The notes under the pieces are model-generated. The model saw only the letters and a list, made by a program, of their open reading frames with translations, was not told the DNA's origin and ran no database searches. Both the position numbers and the translations under genes were made by a program. DNA of 64,000 bases from UBA995 sp035477115 (GTDB lineage: Bacteria > Bacillota > Sulfobacillia > UBA995), in the NCBI GenBank assembly GCA_035477115.1, contig DATIKW010000003.1, positions 1 to 64,000 of the forward strand. The letters run 5' to 3'. Shown one piece after another: positions 33,225 through 42,357 of this stretch (the stretch's first letter is position 1; every line of letters starts with the position of its first letter).

Positions 33225-35060
33225 ATGTGCGGCATTGTCGGTTATGTGGGCGGCCGGGCTTGCCTGCCCGTCCTACTCGACGGGCTTCGCCGTCTGGAGT
33301 ACCGCGGTTACGACTCCGCCGGAGTGGCGGTGTTTCAGGACGGGAGGCTGGCCCTGGCCCGAGCGGAGGGGAAACTCGATCGCTTGCAGGCCAAGCTCGC
33401 TGGCACTGAGTTGCTGATCGGGACTACGGGAATCGGCCATACCCGCTGGGCAACGCACGGCGTCCCCTCGGAGGACAACGCCCATCCGCATCTCGACTGC
33501 TCCGGCACCTTGGCCGTGGCTCATAACGGCATAATCGAGAACTACCTGTCGCTCAAGGAAGGGTTACTGGCCCGGGGTCACCGTTTCCGGTCGGAGACCG
33601 ATACTGAGGTCGTGCCTCACTTGCTGGAAGAGGAATACGATGGCTCGCTGGCGGCAGCGGTCCACCGGGTGGCGGCCCGCCTGCGCGGCTCTTTCGCCTT
33701 GGCCGTGGCTTCGGTTCGCGAGCCGGGCGTGATCGTCGCCGCCCGCCAGGGCAGCCCCCTGGTCGTCGGACTTGGCGATGGCGAGAATTACCTCGCTTCC
33801 GACATCCCGGCCATCCTGAGTCTGACCCGTAACACCTTCATCCTGGACGATGGGGAAGTAGCCGTCCTGACCCCCGGCGAAGTCCGGATTCAGGATCGGG
33901 GCCGCCAGCCCGTCGCCAAGACCGTATTCACCGTCCCATGGGACCCCGAGCACGCCGAGCGGGGTGGTTATCCGCACTTCATGCTGAAGGAGATCCACGA
34001 ACAGCCGCGGGCTTTGGCCGACACGCTGGCCGGGCGCCTCGGCCCCGGCGACACGGTGAATCTGGACGAACTACCGATTGACGCTGAAGGAGCCCGCTCC
34101 CTGAACCGGGTATTCATGACCGCTTGCGGTACGGCCTGCAACGCCAGCCTGGTAGGCAAGTATCTGCTGGAGCGTTGGGCCCGCCTGTCGGCGGAGATCG
34201 ATGTCGCCTCGGAGTTTCGCTACCGGGACCCGGTGATGCAGCCGGGCGACCTGGCGATATTGGTCAGCCAGTCGGGAGAGACTGCGGATACGCTGGAAGC
34301 GTTGCGGGAGTGGCGTCGCCGGGGCGCGAGGACGCTGGCGGTCACTAACGTGATGGGCAGCTCCGTCTCCCGGGAAGCGGAGGCGGTCATCTACACCCGC
34401 GCGGGCCCCGAGATTGCCGTAGCCTCTACGAAAGCTTACATCACTCAGCTCCTGGTACTGACCCTCCTCGCCCTCAAGCTGGGAGAGCTTAGGGGTTGCC
34501 TGACGAAGCGCGAATTGGCCGGCTATCTAGACAGCGTGGCCAGCTTGCCGCGGTTGGCCGGCGAGGTGCTGGAAGCATCCGCGCCGCTGGCGGCAGTTGC
34601 CCGAAGCTGGGAGCAATGGGATGATGTGTTCTTCATCGGCCGGGGGCTCGATTACGCGGTGGCCCTCGAAGGACAGCTCAAGCTCAAAGAACTCTCCTAC
34701 ATCCACGCCGAGGCCTATCCCGCCGGCGAACTGAAACATGGGACGCTGGCCCTGATCGTCCCCGGGATTCCCGTGATCGCCCTGGCCACCCAGCGGGGAC
34801 TTCAGGAGAAGATGGCCTCGAACATCGCCGAAGTGAAAGCCAGGGGGGCCAGGGTCATCGGCATCGTCCTCGCCGGCGACGAGGAGGAGGAGTTCGCCCG
34901 GCACCTGGACGAACTCATAACCATCCCGCGCGTGGACAGCCTGTTGACGCCGATCCTCAGTGTCTTGCCCCTGCAACTACTGGCCTACCATGCCGCGGTG
35001 GCTCGGGGGTGCGATGTTGACAAGCCACGTAATCTGGCCAAGAGTGTCACCGTAGAATGA
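33225..35060 (+). CDS. glmS: Glutamine-fructose-6-phosphate aminotransferase (isomerising)
   Basis: A 611-residue cytosolic enzyme that makes glucosamine-6-phosphate from fructose-6-phosphate and glutamine. The N-terminal glutaminase domain starts MCGIVGYVGG with Cys2 as the nucleophile after Met removal; IGHTRWATHG is near residue 70. Two SIS sugar-isomerase domains follow (MTACGTACNASLVGKYLLE near 295; IGRGLDYAVALEGQLKLKELSYIHAEAYPAGELKHG near 470) and the end is the expected DKPRNLAKSVTVE. ATG 33225 has an AAGGAAG site. Expression is controlled by the ribozyme in its leader. Confidence 0.98.
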   Translation: MCGIVGYVGGRACLPVLLDGLRRLEYRGYDSAGVAVFQDGRLALARAEGKLDRLQAKLAGTELLIGTTGIGHTRWATHGVPSEDNAHPHLDCSGTLAVAHNGIIENYLSLKEGLLARGHRFRSETDTEVVPHLLEEEYDGSLAAAVHRVAARLRGSFALAVASVREPGVIVAARQGSPLVVGLGDGENYLASDIPAILSLTRNTFILDDGEVAVLTPGEVRIQDRGRQPVAKTVFTVPWDPEHAERGGYPHFMLKEIHEQPRALADTLAGRLGPGDTVNLDELPIDAEGARSLNRVFMTACGTACNASLVGKYLLERWARLSAEIDVASEFRYRDPVMQPGDLAILVSQSGETADTLEALREWRRRGARTLAVTNVMGSSVSREAEAVIYTRAGPEIAVASTKAYITQLLVLTLLALKLGELRGCLTKRELAGYLDSVASLPRLAGEVLEASAPLAAVARSWEQWDDVFFIGRGLDYAVALEGQLKLKELSYIHAEAYPAGELKHGTLALIVPGIPVIALATQRGLQEKMASNIAEVKARGARVIGIVLAGDEEEEFARHLDELITIPRVDSLLTPILSVLPLQLLAYHAAVARGCDVDKPRNLAKSVTVE

Positions 35061-35105
35061 GCGATATGGCCGCGAACCGATGCGCGGGGCGAAGGCCGGC
35101 GGCTG

Positions 35106-35495
35106 ATGGCTGATGCCGGCGCCCCGCGGGGCGTGGGATTGGACCTGGTGGAAGTGGGCCGGGTCGAGACCTTGATCGCGCGGTGGGGCGATCGCTTCCT
35201 CGACCGGGTCTTCACCCCGGCCGAGTTGCGGCTTTGCCGGGACCAGGCTCACCGCCTCGCCGGGCGCCTGGCTGCGAAGGAAGCTGTGCTCAAGGCGATG
35301 GGCATCGGCTTACGCCTCGGGAAGTGGGGGGATATTGAGGTTGGCCGGGACAGCCTGGGGGCCCCGGTCGTGCTGCTCAAGGGCCGATTGGCCGAGGAGG
35401 CGGGCCTGAGGGGCATAGACCGCTTCGCCGTCTCCATCACCCACACCCGCGGCCTGGCCATGGCCATGGTACTGGCGATGGCTGAGGAGGGATGA
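35106..35495 (+). CDS. acpS: Holo-[acyl-carrier-protein] synthase
   Basis: A 129-residue phosphopantetheinyl transferase that loads the 4'-phosphopantetheine arm of CoA onto acyl carrier protein. GVGLDLVEVGRVE (with the metal-binding Asp) is at about 10-22 and RLAGRLAAKEAVLKAMG (with the second acidic ligand) at about 50-66; SITHTRGLAMAMVLA closes the fold. Length is usual for AcpS. It lies 45 bp after glmS and 4 bp before the nnr gene, the order acpS-nnr-alr being common in Firmicutes. Confidence 0.96.
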   Translation: MADAGAPRGVGLDLVEVGRVETLIARWGDRFLDRVFTPAELRLCRDQAHRLAGRLAAKEAVLKAMGIGLRLGKWGDIEVGRDSLGAPVVLLKGRLAEEAGLRGIDRFAVSITHTRGLAMAMVLAMAEEG

Positions 35496-35499
35496 TGCG

Positions 35500-37059
35500 G
35501 TGTACATAGCCACCGCGGCGGAAATGCGACGACTGGAACGGGCTGCGACCGAGGAGGCGGGCCTGGCGGAACTGATCCTCATGGAGAACGCGGGGGCGGG
35601 GGCGGCGCAAGTCGCCCGCTCCCTGCTGCCGGCCGTACGCTCCCGGGTGGCCGTGTTCGCCGGGCCGGGCAACAACGGCGGCGATGCGCTGGTCGTGGCC
35701 AGGCATCTGGCCGGGTCTGGGCACCAGCTCACCGCGTTCCTCGTAGGCGGACCGCCCCGGGGGATTGCGCGCCAGAATCTGGTCGCCGCCGCCGGGTCGG
35801 GAGTGGAGATCATCGATGCTGCCGGTCCGGGGCGGTTCGGGGAGGTAGCGGCGAATTCATCGCTGGTGGTTGACGGGCTGCTGGGCACGGGACTCCAGGG
35901 CGCGCCCCGGGGGCCGATCGCGGACGCCATTACCGCCATCCGCGCCTGCGGACAACCGGTCCTCGCGCTGGACGTCCCGTCCGGCCTGCAATCGGATACG
36001 GGACAACTCCCGGGGGTCTGGGTGCGGGCGACCGTCACCGCCACCTTCGGGCTGGCCAAGCCGGGTCTCTACCTGTATCCGGGTGCCGAGTCCGCGGGAA
36101 CGGTGAAGCTGGTGGACATCTCGTTGCCCGGCCCGGTCCTGGAGCGCTGGCGCCCGGCCACTCGTTTGCTCTCCCCGGAACTGGCCCGGAGCATGTTGCC
36201 ATCCCGCCCGCCCTGGGGTCACAAGGGTACCTTCGGCCACGTGGTCATCCTGGGCGGCTCGACGGGGATGGCCGGGGCGCCGGTCCTTGCCGGCCTGGGA
36301 GCATTGCGGGCCGGAGCCGGACTGGTCACCGTGGTCCTGCCCTCACCCCTCGACCAGACGGTGGTGGCGGCAGCGCCAGAATTGATGACGGTCGCCGTGG
36401 GTTCCGGCGGCCAGTGGCCGGTGGATGACCGGGAGTGGCTCGACCGCCTGCTCGACCGTCATCCCGCGGCCATAGCGATCGGGCCGGGGATGGGCCGCGG
36501 TCCCGGCCTCGCCGGCCTGGTGACCGTCCTGCTCACCAGATCCCCCTGCCCGGTGGTGGTCGATGCCGACGCCCTGACCGTCCTGAGCGGGTTTGATCCC
36601 CGGGAGAAGGAGGCTTGCCTCAGCCCCCGGGTCGTGCTCACCCCTCATCCGGGAGAAATGGCCCGCCTATTGGACCGCGAGGTCGCCCTCATCCAGGCCG
36701 ACCGGCTGGGCCAGGCGCGGGAGGCGGCCCGGAACTGGCGGACCACGGTGGTGCTCAAGGGCGCGGGTACCGTGGTGGCGGCCGGAGAGGGGGACGCCTG
36801 GCTCGACCCGGGCGGCAATCCGGCCCTGGCGACGGCGGGGAGCGGCGACGTACTGGCAGGCGCCATCGCCGGGCTCCTGGCTCAGGGTCTGCCCGGACCG
36901 CAAGCTGCGGCGCTGGGTGTGTACCTCCATCGCTCCGCCGGCGACCGAGTCAGGGCGCGGCTGGGCGAAGCCGGGGCGATCGCCGGGGATCTGTTGGGCG
37001 AGCTGCCGGCAGCCCGCGCCGCACTGAGTCTATCGGCAGATTGCGCCAATGGGAGGTGA
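35500..37059 (+). CDS. nnr: Bifunctional NAD(P)HX epimerase / dehydratase
   Basis: A 519-residue fused repair enzyme. The N-terminal epimerase (about 1-215: MYIATAAEMRRLERAA, GPGNNGGDALVVARHL, LVVDGLLGTGL) interconverts R and S forms of hydrated NAD(P)H. The C-terminal ADP-dependent dehydratase (about 230-510: GHVVILGGSTGMAGAPVLA, VVDADALTVLSG, VVLTPHPGEMARLL, TAGSGDVLAGAIAGLLAQG) restores NAD(P)H. GTG 35500 is the start. It overlaps the longest possible alr frame, but the chosen alr start lies 4 bp after its stop. Confidence 0.95.
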   Translation: MYIATAAEMRRLERAATEEAGLAELILMENAGAGAAQVARSLLPAVRSRVAVFAGPGNNGGDALVVARHLAGSGHQLTAFLVGGPPRGIARQNLVAAAGSGVEIIDAAGPGRFGEVAANSSLVVDGLLGTGLQGAPRGPIADAITAIRACGQPVLALDVPSGLQSDTGQLPGVWVRATVTATFGLAKPGLYLYPGAESAGTVKLVDISLPGPVLERWRPATRLLSPELARSMLPSRPPWGHKGTFGHVVILGGSTGMAGAPVLAGLGALRAGAGLVTVVLPSPLDQTVVAAAPELMTVAVGSGGQWPVDDREWLDRLLDRHPAAIAIGPGMGRGPGLAGLVTVLLTRSPCPVVVDADALTVLSGFDPREKEACLSPRVVLTPHPGEMARLLDREVALIQADRLGQAREAARNWRTTVVLKGAGTVVAAGEGDAWLDPGGNPALATAGSGDVLAGAIAGLLAQGLPGPQAAALGVYLHRSAGDRVRARLGEAGAIAGDLLGELPAARAALSLSADCANGR

Positions 37060-37063
37060 GGGG

Positions 37064-38236
37064 GTGCCGAGTGCGGCATCGATCCGGCCAACTTGCGCTG
37101 AGGTGGATCTGGAGGTCCTGGCCGGAAACATCCGGGCCCTGAAAGACTCAACGCGTCCCGGCGCGGCGTTGATGGCCGTCGTGAAAGCCGATGGGTACGG
37201 CCACGGGGCGCTGCAGGTCGCCCGTACGGCGCAGGCTGCGGGGGCGGAGTGGCTGGGGGTGGCCATCCCCGAGGAAGGCCTTCAGCTGCGCCGAGCGGGT
37301 ATCGGCGGCCCCATCCTCGTACTCGGCTGGACGCCTCCCGCTCAGGCCGCTTCCGCCGTTCAGGCGGACTTGACGCTCACCGTCTCCAGCCTCGCGGCGG
37401 CCCGCGACCTGGCCCTCGCGGCCCGGGGGGCGGGGTTGGCGCGAGTGCATCTCAAGGTGGACACGGGGATGGGCCGGCTGGGCGTGCTCGCCGGGAGGGA
37501 GGGCTTGGCTGAGGCCGTGGCCATATGCCGGCTGCCTGGTCTGAGCGTGGAAGGGGCGTTCACCCACTTCGCAGCCGCCGACGAACCCGATCGGACCTTT
37601 ACCTACCGCCAGCTCGAGCTGTTCCAGGACTTCCTGGCGCGACTAGAGCAGCACCGGATAACTTTTGCCCTGCGCCATGCGGCTAACACCGCCGCCCTGG
37701 TCGACCTGCCCGAGAGCCACCTGGATCTGGTGCGCCCCGGGCTCGGCTTGTATGGCTACCTGCCTTCGCAGCACGTCCAGAGGCCGCCGGGCCTGCGTCC
37801 GGCCCTGACCTGGCGGACCCAGGTGTCACACGTCAAGGTACTGCCGGCGGGGTCGCCGGTGGGATACGGCCGCACTTACCACACGGTCCGGCCGACGGTC
37901 ATCGCTACCCTGCCGGTGGGATACGCTGACGGCTATCCCCGCAGTCTGTCAAATGCCGGTGACGTGCTGCTGCACTCCCGGCGGTGCCGGATTGCCGGGC
38001 GGGTATGCATGGATCAGTTGATGGTAGAAGTGCCGGATGGTATGGACATCCGGGTGGGCGATGAGGTCATACTCCTGGGCCGGCAGGGAGGCGACAGCAT
38101 CGATGCCGACGAATTGGCGGCAAGGGCGGGGACCATCGCCCACGAGATCTTGACCGGAATCGGTCCTCGGGTTCCTCGAGTCCATCTTCACCGGTGGGAG
38201 GGAGCAGACATTGGTCGAGAAGCCACGCCGACTTGA
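37064..38236 (+). CDS. alr: Alanine racemase
   Basis: A 390-residue PLP enzyme supplying D-alanine for peptidoglycan. The PLP Lys is in MAVVKADGYGHGALQVA near residue 40 and the catalytic Tyr in the C-terminal barrel segment VGYGRTYHTVRPTVIATLPVGYADGYPR near 270. GTG 37064 follows GGGAGGTGAGGG; an ATG at 37049 exists but would overlap nnr and lacks a site. Its stop overlaps the downstream PLP gene by 26 bp, so alr is the first gene of a chain of overlapping genes (to 42265) related to D-amino acids, peptides and asparagine. Confidence 0.96.
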   Translation: MPSAASIRPTCAEVDLEVLAGNIRALKDSTRPGAALMAVVKADGYGHGALQVARTAQAAGAEWLGVAIPEEGLQLRRAGIGGPILVLGWTPPAQAASAVQADLTLTVSSLAAARDLALAARGAGLARVHLKVDTGMGRLGVLAGREGLAEAVAICRLPGLSVEGAFTHFAAADEPDRTFTYRQLELFQDFLARLEQHRITFALRHAANTAALVDLPESHLDLVRPGLGLYGYLPSQHVQRPPGLRPALTWRTQVSHVKVLPAGSPVGYGRTYHTVRPTVIATLPVGYADGYPRSLSNAGDVLLHSRRCRIAGRVCMDQLMVEVPDGMDIRVGDEVILLGRQGGDSIDADELAARAGTIAHEILTGIGPRVPRVHLHRWEGADIGREATPT

Positions 38237-39188
38237 ACTGGGTTTCTTGCCCACGCCGTTGCAGGAGGCGCCCCGCTTGGCGCGGGCGCTGGGGGGGCCG
38301 CGCGTCCTCTTGAAGCGGGATGATCAGACGGGTTTGGCGACCGGCGGCAACAAGGCACGCAAGCTGGAGTATCTGCTGGCCGACGCCATGGACCAGAAAG
38401 CGACGGCCGTGGTGACGGTAGGCGGTCTTCAGTCGAATCACTGCCGCATGACCGCCGCCGCTTGTCGCAGGCTGGGGATGGAACCATATCTCCTGTTGAA
38501 CGGCACGCGTCCTGCGGTCCTGGAAGGAAACCTCCTGTTAGACGCGATCTTCGGCGCAACGCTGCATTTCACTCCCCTTGAGGATGCGGCCGCGATGGAC
38601 CGCGAACTGGCGGGACTGGCCGAGCGCGCCCGGGCGGACGGGCACCGCCCCTGGGTAATCCCGCTGGGCGGGTCCAACTCCCTGGGGGCGCTGGGCTATG
38701 TCGATGCTCTGCGCGAACTGCTGGGTCAGTCCGCGTATCCGTTGGACCACGTGTTCGTGGCCAGCGGCTCCGGCGGGACCCAGGCCGGGCTGATCGCTGG
38801 CACGATCGGGGTCTCCCGGCCTCCGCTCATCCATGGGGTAAGCGTGTCCCGGACCCTCGATATGCTCGTGCCGCGGGTGAGCCAACTGGCGGCCGAGACC
38901 GCGGTCCGCCTGGGCCTGACGCCTCCGCCCGCTGACCGCGTACTGGTTTACGACGGGTACATCGGTCCCGGCTATGCGATGATGACCGAGGCGTGTCGCG
39001 ATGCCATAAGGCTGGTCGCTCGAACCGAGGGCATCCTCCTCGACCCGGTATATACCGGCAAGGCGATGGCCGGCCTGATAGATCTGATTCGCGCCGGCCG
39101 CTTCGCCCGAGACGAGACCGTCGTCTTCTGGCATACCGGCGGTGTACCCGCCTTGCAGGTGTATCGGGAGTGGTTCGCCGATGGATGA
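38211..39188 (+). CDS. D-cysteine desulfhydrase / ACC deaminase family PLP protein
   Basis: A 325-residue fold-type II PLP enzyme. The PLP Lys is in LATGGNKARKLEYLLADAM near residue 50, followed by VTVGGLQSNHCRMTAAACRRLG and FVASGSGGTQAGLIAGT, all characteristic of DcyD and ACC deaminase. DcyD breaks D-cysteine to pyruvate, sulfide and ammonia; the specificity residues that separate it from ACC deaminase I cannot assign confidently. TTG 38211 has GGGAGGGAG six bases upstream and lies inside the end of alr. Its stop overlaps the P1 peptidase start by 8 bp. Coupling with alr supports a D-amino-acid role. Confidence 0.85.
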   Translation: MVEKPRRLELGFLPTPLQEAPRLARALGGPRVLLKRDDQTGLATGGNKARKLEYLLADAMDQKATAVVTVGGLQSNHCRMTAAACRRLGMEPYLLLNGTRPAVLEGNLLLDAIFGATLHFTPLEDAAAMDRELAGLAERARADGHRPWVIPLGGSNSLGALGYVDALRELLGQSAYPLDHVFVASGSGGTQAGLIAGTIGVSRPPLIHGVSVSRTLDMLVPRVSQLAAETAVRLGLTPPPADRVLVYDGYIGPGYAMMTEACRDAIRLVARTEGILLDPVYTGKAMAGLIDLIRAGRFARDETVVFWHTGGVPALQVYREWFADG

Positions 39189-40314
39189 CCGGCCGCCGGC
39201 CGCTGGTCCGACCCTGCGTGAACTCGGGTTCCCCGCCGGCCGGCTGCCCACCGGTCCCGGCAACCGCTTGAGCGATGTGCCCGGGGTGCGGGTCGGTCAC
39301 GCGTCCATCGTGCGCGGGCATGGCCGCCTTTGCCGGGGGGAGGGTCCGGTCAGGACGGGAGTGACCGCCGTGTGGCCCCATCCCGGCGATCCCTTTCAGG
39401 AGAAGGTCAAGGCCGGGGTCCATGTCATCAACGGTTTCGGCAAGGCGGTCGGCCTGAGCCAGGTCGTGGAGCTTGGCAGCCTCGAGACGCCCATCTTGCT
39501 GACCAACACCCTGAACGTGGGATTGGTGGCCGACGCCGTGGTGCAAGCGATGATCCTCGCCAACCCGGAAATCGGCGTGACTACGGGCACGGTGAACCCC
39601 GTGGTTGGAGAGTGCAGCGATGCCTGGCTGAATGATATCCAGGGACGCCATGTGAGGGCCGAGCAAGTGGCTGTTGCCTTGCGCGAGGCCGGTCCGGCCG
39701 GTCCGGCCGGCGGTGCGGTGGGTGCCGGTACGGGCATGGTGGCATTCGGCTACAAAGCGGGTATCGGCCAAGCGTCGCGGGAGTGGGACGCCGGGGGACT
39801 GGTCGTGCGCTTGGGCGCACTCGTCTTGGCCAATTTCGGAGCCCGCGGCGATCTGGTCATCCTCGGTGTCCCCGTCGGCCGGCTCACTCCGCCTGGCGGC
39901 GAGGTGCCGCCGCCGGCCGCGGTCACCGGTGGCTCGGCCATAATCGTGCTGGCCACCGACGCCCCCCTGGACTCGCGGCAACTGGCCAGACTGGCCCGCC
40001 GGGCGGTCGTGGGTCTGGCCCGGACAGGATCCCACGTGGCCCACGGCAGCGGAGACTTCGTCATCGCGTTCTCCACCGCCAACCGGGAACCCCACCGGGC
40101 CGCGCCGCCGGTAGTAGCGGAGCACAGGCTCCTCGATCACTCTCCCGCGTTCGACCAGCTCTTGCGAGGGGTGGGGGAGGCGACCGAGGAAGCCGTATAT
40201 AATGCGCTGTTCCTCGCGGAACCGATGACCGGCCGGGACGGCCATCACGCGCCCGCCTTGTCCGCCGAACAGGTTGGGAGTCTCTTGGCAGCATCGAGGA
40301 GGGCACTGGGGTGA
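39181..40314 (+). CDS. P1 family peptidase (DmpA/BapA type), second copy
   Basis: A 377-residue Ntn hydrolase homologous to the gene at 6145-7236. It keeps NRLSDVPGVRVGHASIV, TPILLTNTLNVGLVADAV, GAVGAGTGMVAFGYKAGIG and TGGSAIIVLATDAP; the Ser after the Gly-Gly in the last motif is the predicted nucleophile freed by self-cleavage. In DmpA these enzymes release D- or L-residues from peptide N-termini. ATG 39181 overlaps the preceding PLP gene by 8 bp, and its stop overlaps the asparaginase start by GTGA. The pairing with a D-amino-acid-type enzyme suggests D-peptide or beta-peptide catabolism. Confidence 0.9.
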   Translation: MDDRPPAAGPTLRELGFPAGRLPTGPGNRLSDVPGVRVGHASIVRGHGRLCRGEGPVRTGVTAVWPHPGDPFQEKVKAGVHVINGFGKAVGLSQVVELGSLETPILLTNTLNVGLVADAVVQAMILANPEIGVTTGTVNPVVGECSDAWLNDIQGRHVRAEQVAVALREAGPAGPAGGAVGAGTGMVAFGYKAGIGQASREWDAGGLVVRLGALVLANFGARGDLVILGVPVGRLTPPGGEVPPPAAVTGGSAIIVLATDAPLDSRQLARLARRAVVGLARTGSHVAHGSGDFVIAFSTANREPHRAAPPVVAEHRLLDHSPAFDQLLRGVGEATEEAVYNALFLAEPMTGRDGHHAPALSAEQVGSLLAASRRALG

Positions 40315-41342
40315 CCGGGGAGGCGCCGGTGGTAGTGGAAGTGATCCGGGGCGGTGCGCGCGAGTCCCGTCATCGGGGCGAGGCGGTGGTGGTGGATGCC
40401 TCGGGCAAAATCCGTTTCCGCTCCGGCAACCCGCACCGTATGGTCTTCGCCCGCTCCGCCGCCAAGCCGCTCCAAGCAATGACCGTTGTTGAAAGCGGCG
40501 CGCTGCGGCAATTCGGATTCAGTCCCGCGGAACTCGCGGTCATGTGCGGTTCTCACGGAGGCGAGCCCCGACACTGCGAGACCGTTCGGGGCATCCTGGA
40601 CAAGATCGGCTTGGGCGTCGAGTCCCTCGCTTGCGGGTCTCATCCGCCCGCCGACGCCGCGTCCGCCCTGGCACTGGTCAAGGCCGGCCGCGCTCCCGAG
40701 CCGCTGCACAACAACTGCTCGGGCAAGCATGCCGGGATGCTCGCCGTGTGTCGTCGATTCGGCTGGCCGGCGGAAGGTTACCTGGCCCCGGACCATCCTG
40801 TGCAGCATCTGAACCTGCTGAACCTGGCTTCGATGATCGGCGTCGAGCCGTCCGATATCCATCTCGGCGTCGATGGGTGCGGCGCGCCGGCATACGCCTC
40901 ACCCCTATCCGCGCTCGCCCTGGCCTACGCGCGCATGGCCGCGCCGTCCGACCTGCCCTCGGCCAAGGCGGAGGCCGCCCGGGCGGTGGCCGATGCCATG
41001 CGCTCCCACCCCGACCTGGTGGCGGGGACCGGCCGGCTCTGTACGCGGCTGATGTCTCTGGGGAAAGGGTTGATCGCCAAGTCCGGTGCCGAGGGAGTGT
41101 ATTGCGTCGGCCTGATTGACCCGGGCTGGGGCTTGGCCCTCAAAGTGGAGGACGGCTCGTCCCGGGCCGTGCCTCCTGTCGCGATCCACCTGCTCGAGCA
41201 GATCGGCGCGCTGGACCGACAGGAGATTGACCGCTTGGCCGATCTCCATGAGCCGGCCCTGCGCGATCACCGGGGAAACCAAGTCGGCTGCATGAAACCG
41301 GTGGCCCACCTGGATTGGGCCGGAGGAGAGGGTATAGGATGA
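40311..41342 (+). CDS. Asparaginase II family protein
   Basis: A 343-residue protein of the thermolabile / Rhizobium-type asparaginase family, unrelated to the classical bacterial L-asparaginases. Typical segments: VEVIRGGARESRHRGEAVVVD at the N-terminus, ARSAAKPLQAMTVVESGA near 45, MCGSHGGEPRHCETV near 77 and NNCSGKHAGMLAVCR near 125, which holds the conserved Ser-Lys pair. The expected reaction is hydrolysis of asparagine to aspartate and ammonia. GTG 40311 overlaps the P1 peptidase stop, and its own stop overlaps the next gene by ATGA. The context raises the question whether beta- or D-asparaginyl peptides are the real source. Confidence 0.9.
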   Translation: MTGEAPVVVEVIRGGARESRHRGEAVVVDASGKIRFRSGNPHRMVFARSAAKPLQAMTVVESGALRQFGFSPAELAVMCGSHGGEPRHCETVRGILDKIGLGVESLACGSHPPADAASALALVKAGRAPEPLHNNCSGKHAGMLAVCRRFGWPAEGYLAPDHPVQHLNLLNLASMIGVEPSDIHLGVDGCGAPAYASPLSALALAYARMAAPSDLPSAKAEAARAVADAMRSHPDLVAGTGRLCTRLMSLGKGLIAKSGAEGVYCVGLIDPGWGLALKVEDGSSRAVPPVAIHLLEQIGALDRQEIDRLADLHEPALRDHRGNQVGCMKPVAHLDWAGGEGIG

Positions 41343-42265
41343 GGACCAACCGTGCGCGGCTGGTAAAGGTGTCGGTCCTGGGGGAAATTTCGTCTCCCCA
41401 GCTTCGTTCCCCCTACCGGGTGGGCTTTGACGGCGTGGCCCGGATGCTGCCGGCTACCGGGGGGATCGCCTACAACGTGCGCGTGGGTGACCCTGCGCTG
41501 GGATGGGTCGGGGATCACGTGGAGCCGGGTGTCAGCATCAAGCTCGTGAAGGACGAGCTGGCCAACGCGGCCCTCAATACTCTCGCGTGCGTCGGCAACG
41601 AGGCCCAGGTCGTGTCCGGCGATGCCCGAGGCGAGCGGGGATCGGTGACCGGAAAACACGGAGGAATCGAGCATGTGCTCGTCGATTTCCCTCCATCCGC
41701 GCTGGAGCGAATGGCCATCGGCGACAAGATCCAGATTCGGGCCTGGGGACAGGGGCTTGCCATCGACGACGCGCCGGCGATCAGGGTGATGAATCTTGAC
41801 CCTGACCTGTTTGAGCGTCTCGGCCTGACCATCGTCGACGGGGCGCTCCAGGTGCCGGTAGTGGCCGAGGTTCCGCCGGAACTCATGGGATCAGGGATCG
41901 GCTCGCCGAGTTCCGAGCGCGGGGACTACGACATTACCACTCAAGATCGCGAGTTGCTCGCGGAGTTCGGACTGCTCGACTTGAGGTTGGGGGACCTGGT
42001 GGCAGTCCGCGATCGCTCGGGCCAGTTTGGCCGGAGCTACCGGAGGGGATGGCTGGAGATCGGCGTGGTCGTGCACTCTGACTCCCATCTGTCGGGCCAC
42101 GGGCCGGGCCTCACGACCCTGATGACCGGCGAGCGGGACCATCTGGTCCCGGTGATCGATCCGCAGGCGAATCTGGCCGGCTACCTCCCGCATCAAGCCA
42201 TGCATTCGCCACGAGCCGAACCGGCCGGAGCGAATGGGCATCCCCCCCAAGACGGCCAGGCATAG
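41339..42265 (+). CDS. DUF4438 domain protein
   Basis: A 308-residue protein recognisable as DUF4438 by RTNRARLVKVSVLGEI, YRVGFDGVARMLPATGG and the motif VHSDSHLSGHGPGLTTLMTG near the C-terminus, with GKHGGIEHVLVDFP in the middle. No membrane segment or signal peptide. The conserved His/Asp/Ser residues in HSDSHLSGHG could bind a metal or form an active site, but no function is known to me. ATG 41339 overlaps the asparaginase stop, so it is the last gene of the alr-dcyD-P1-asparaginase-DUF4438 chain; the gap to rodA contains a promoter for the next gene. Confidence 0.85.
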   Translation: MRTNRARLVKVSVLGEISSPQLRSPYRVGFDGVARMLPATGGIAYNVRVGDPALGWVGDHVEPGVSIKLVKDELANAALNTLACVGNEAQVVSGDARGERGSVTGKHGGIEHVLVDFPPSALERMAIGDKIQIRAWGQGLAIDDAPAIRVMNLDPDLFERLGLTIVDGALQVPVVAEVPPELMGSGIGSPSSERGDYDITTQDRELLAEFGLLDLRLGDLVAVRDRSGQFGRSYRRGWLEIGVVVHSDSHLSGHGPGLTTLMTGERDHLVPVIDPQANLAGYLPHQAMHSPRAEPAGANGHPPQDGQA

Positions 42266-42302
42266 CTCGCCTGACCTGCTACCGGTTGGCGGTGCCCGTC
42301 CA

Positions 42303-42331
42303 TGGACATGGGCTTGCACCGCCTCTATAAT
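42303..42331 (+). promoter_or_regulatory. Sigma-A promoter of the rodA-like gene
   Basis: -35 TGGACA at 42303-42308 and a perfect -10 TATAAT at 42326-42331 are 17 bases apart. The predicted start near 42338 gives a leader of about 20 bases before ATG 42358, which supports that start codon. Confidence 0.75.
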
Positions 42332-42357
42332 TGGCTCAGGGGGGGACGCGGGCGTCG

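Noticed and set aside
42314..42331. TTGCAC as -35 for the TATAAT before rodA
   Set aside because: Only 6 bases from the -10; TGGACA at 42303 has the correct 17-base spacing.
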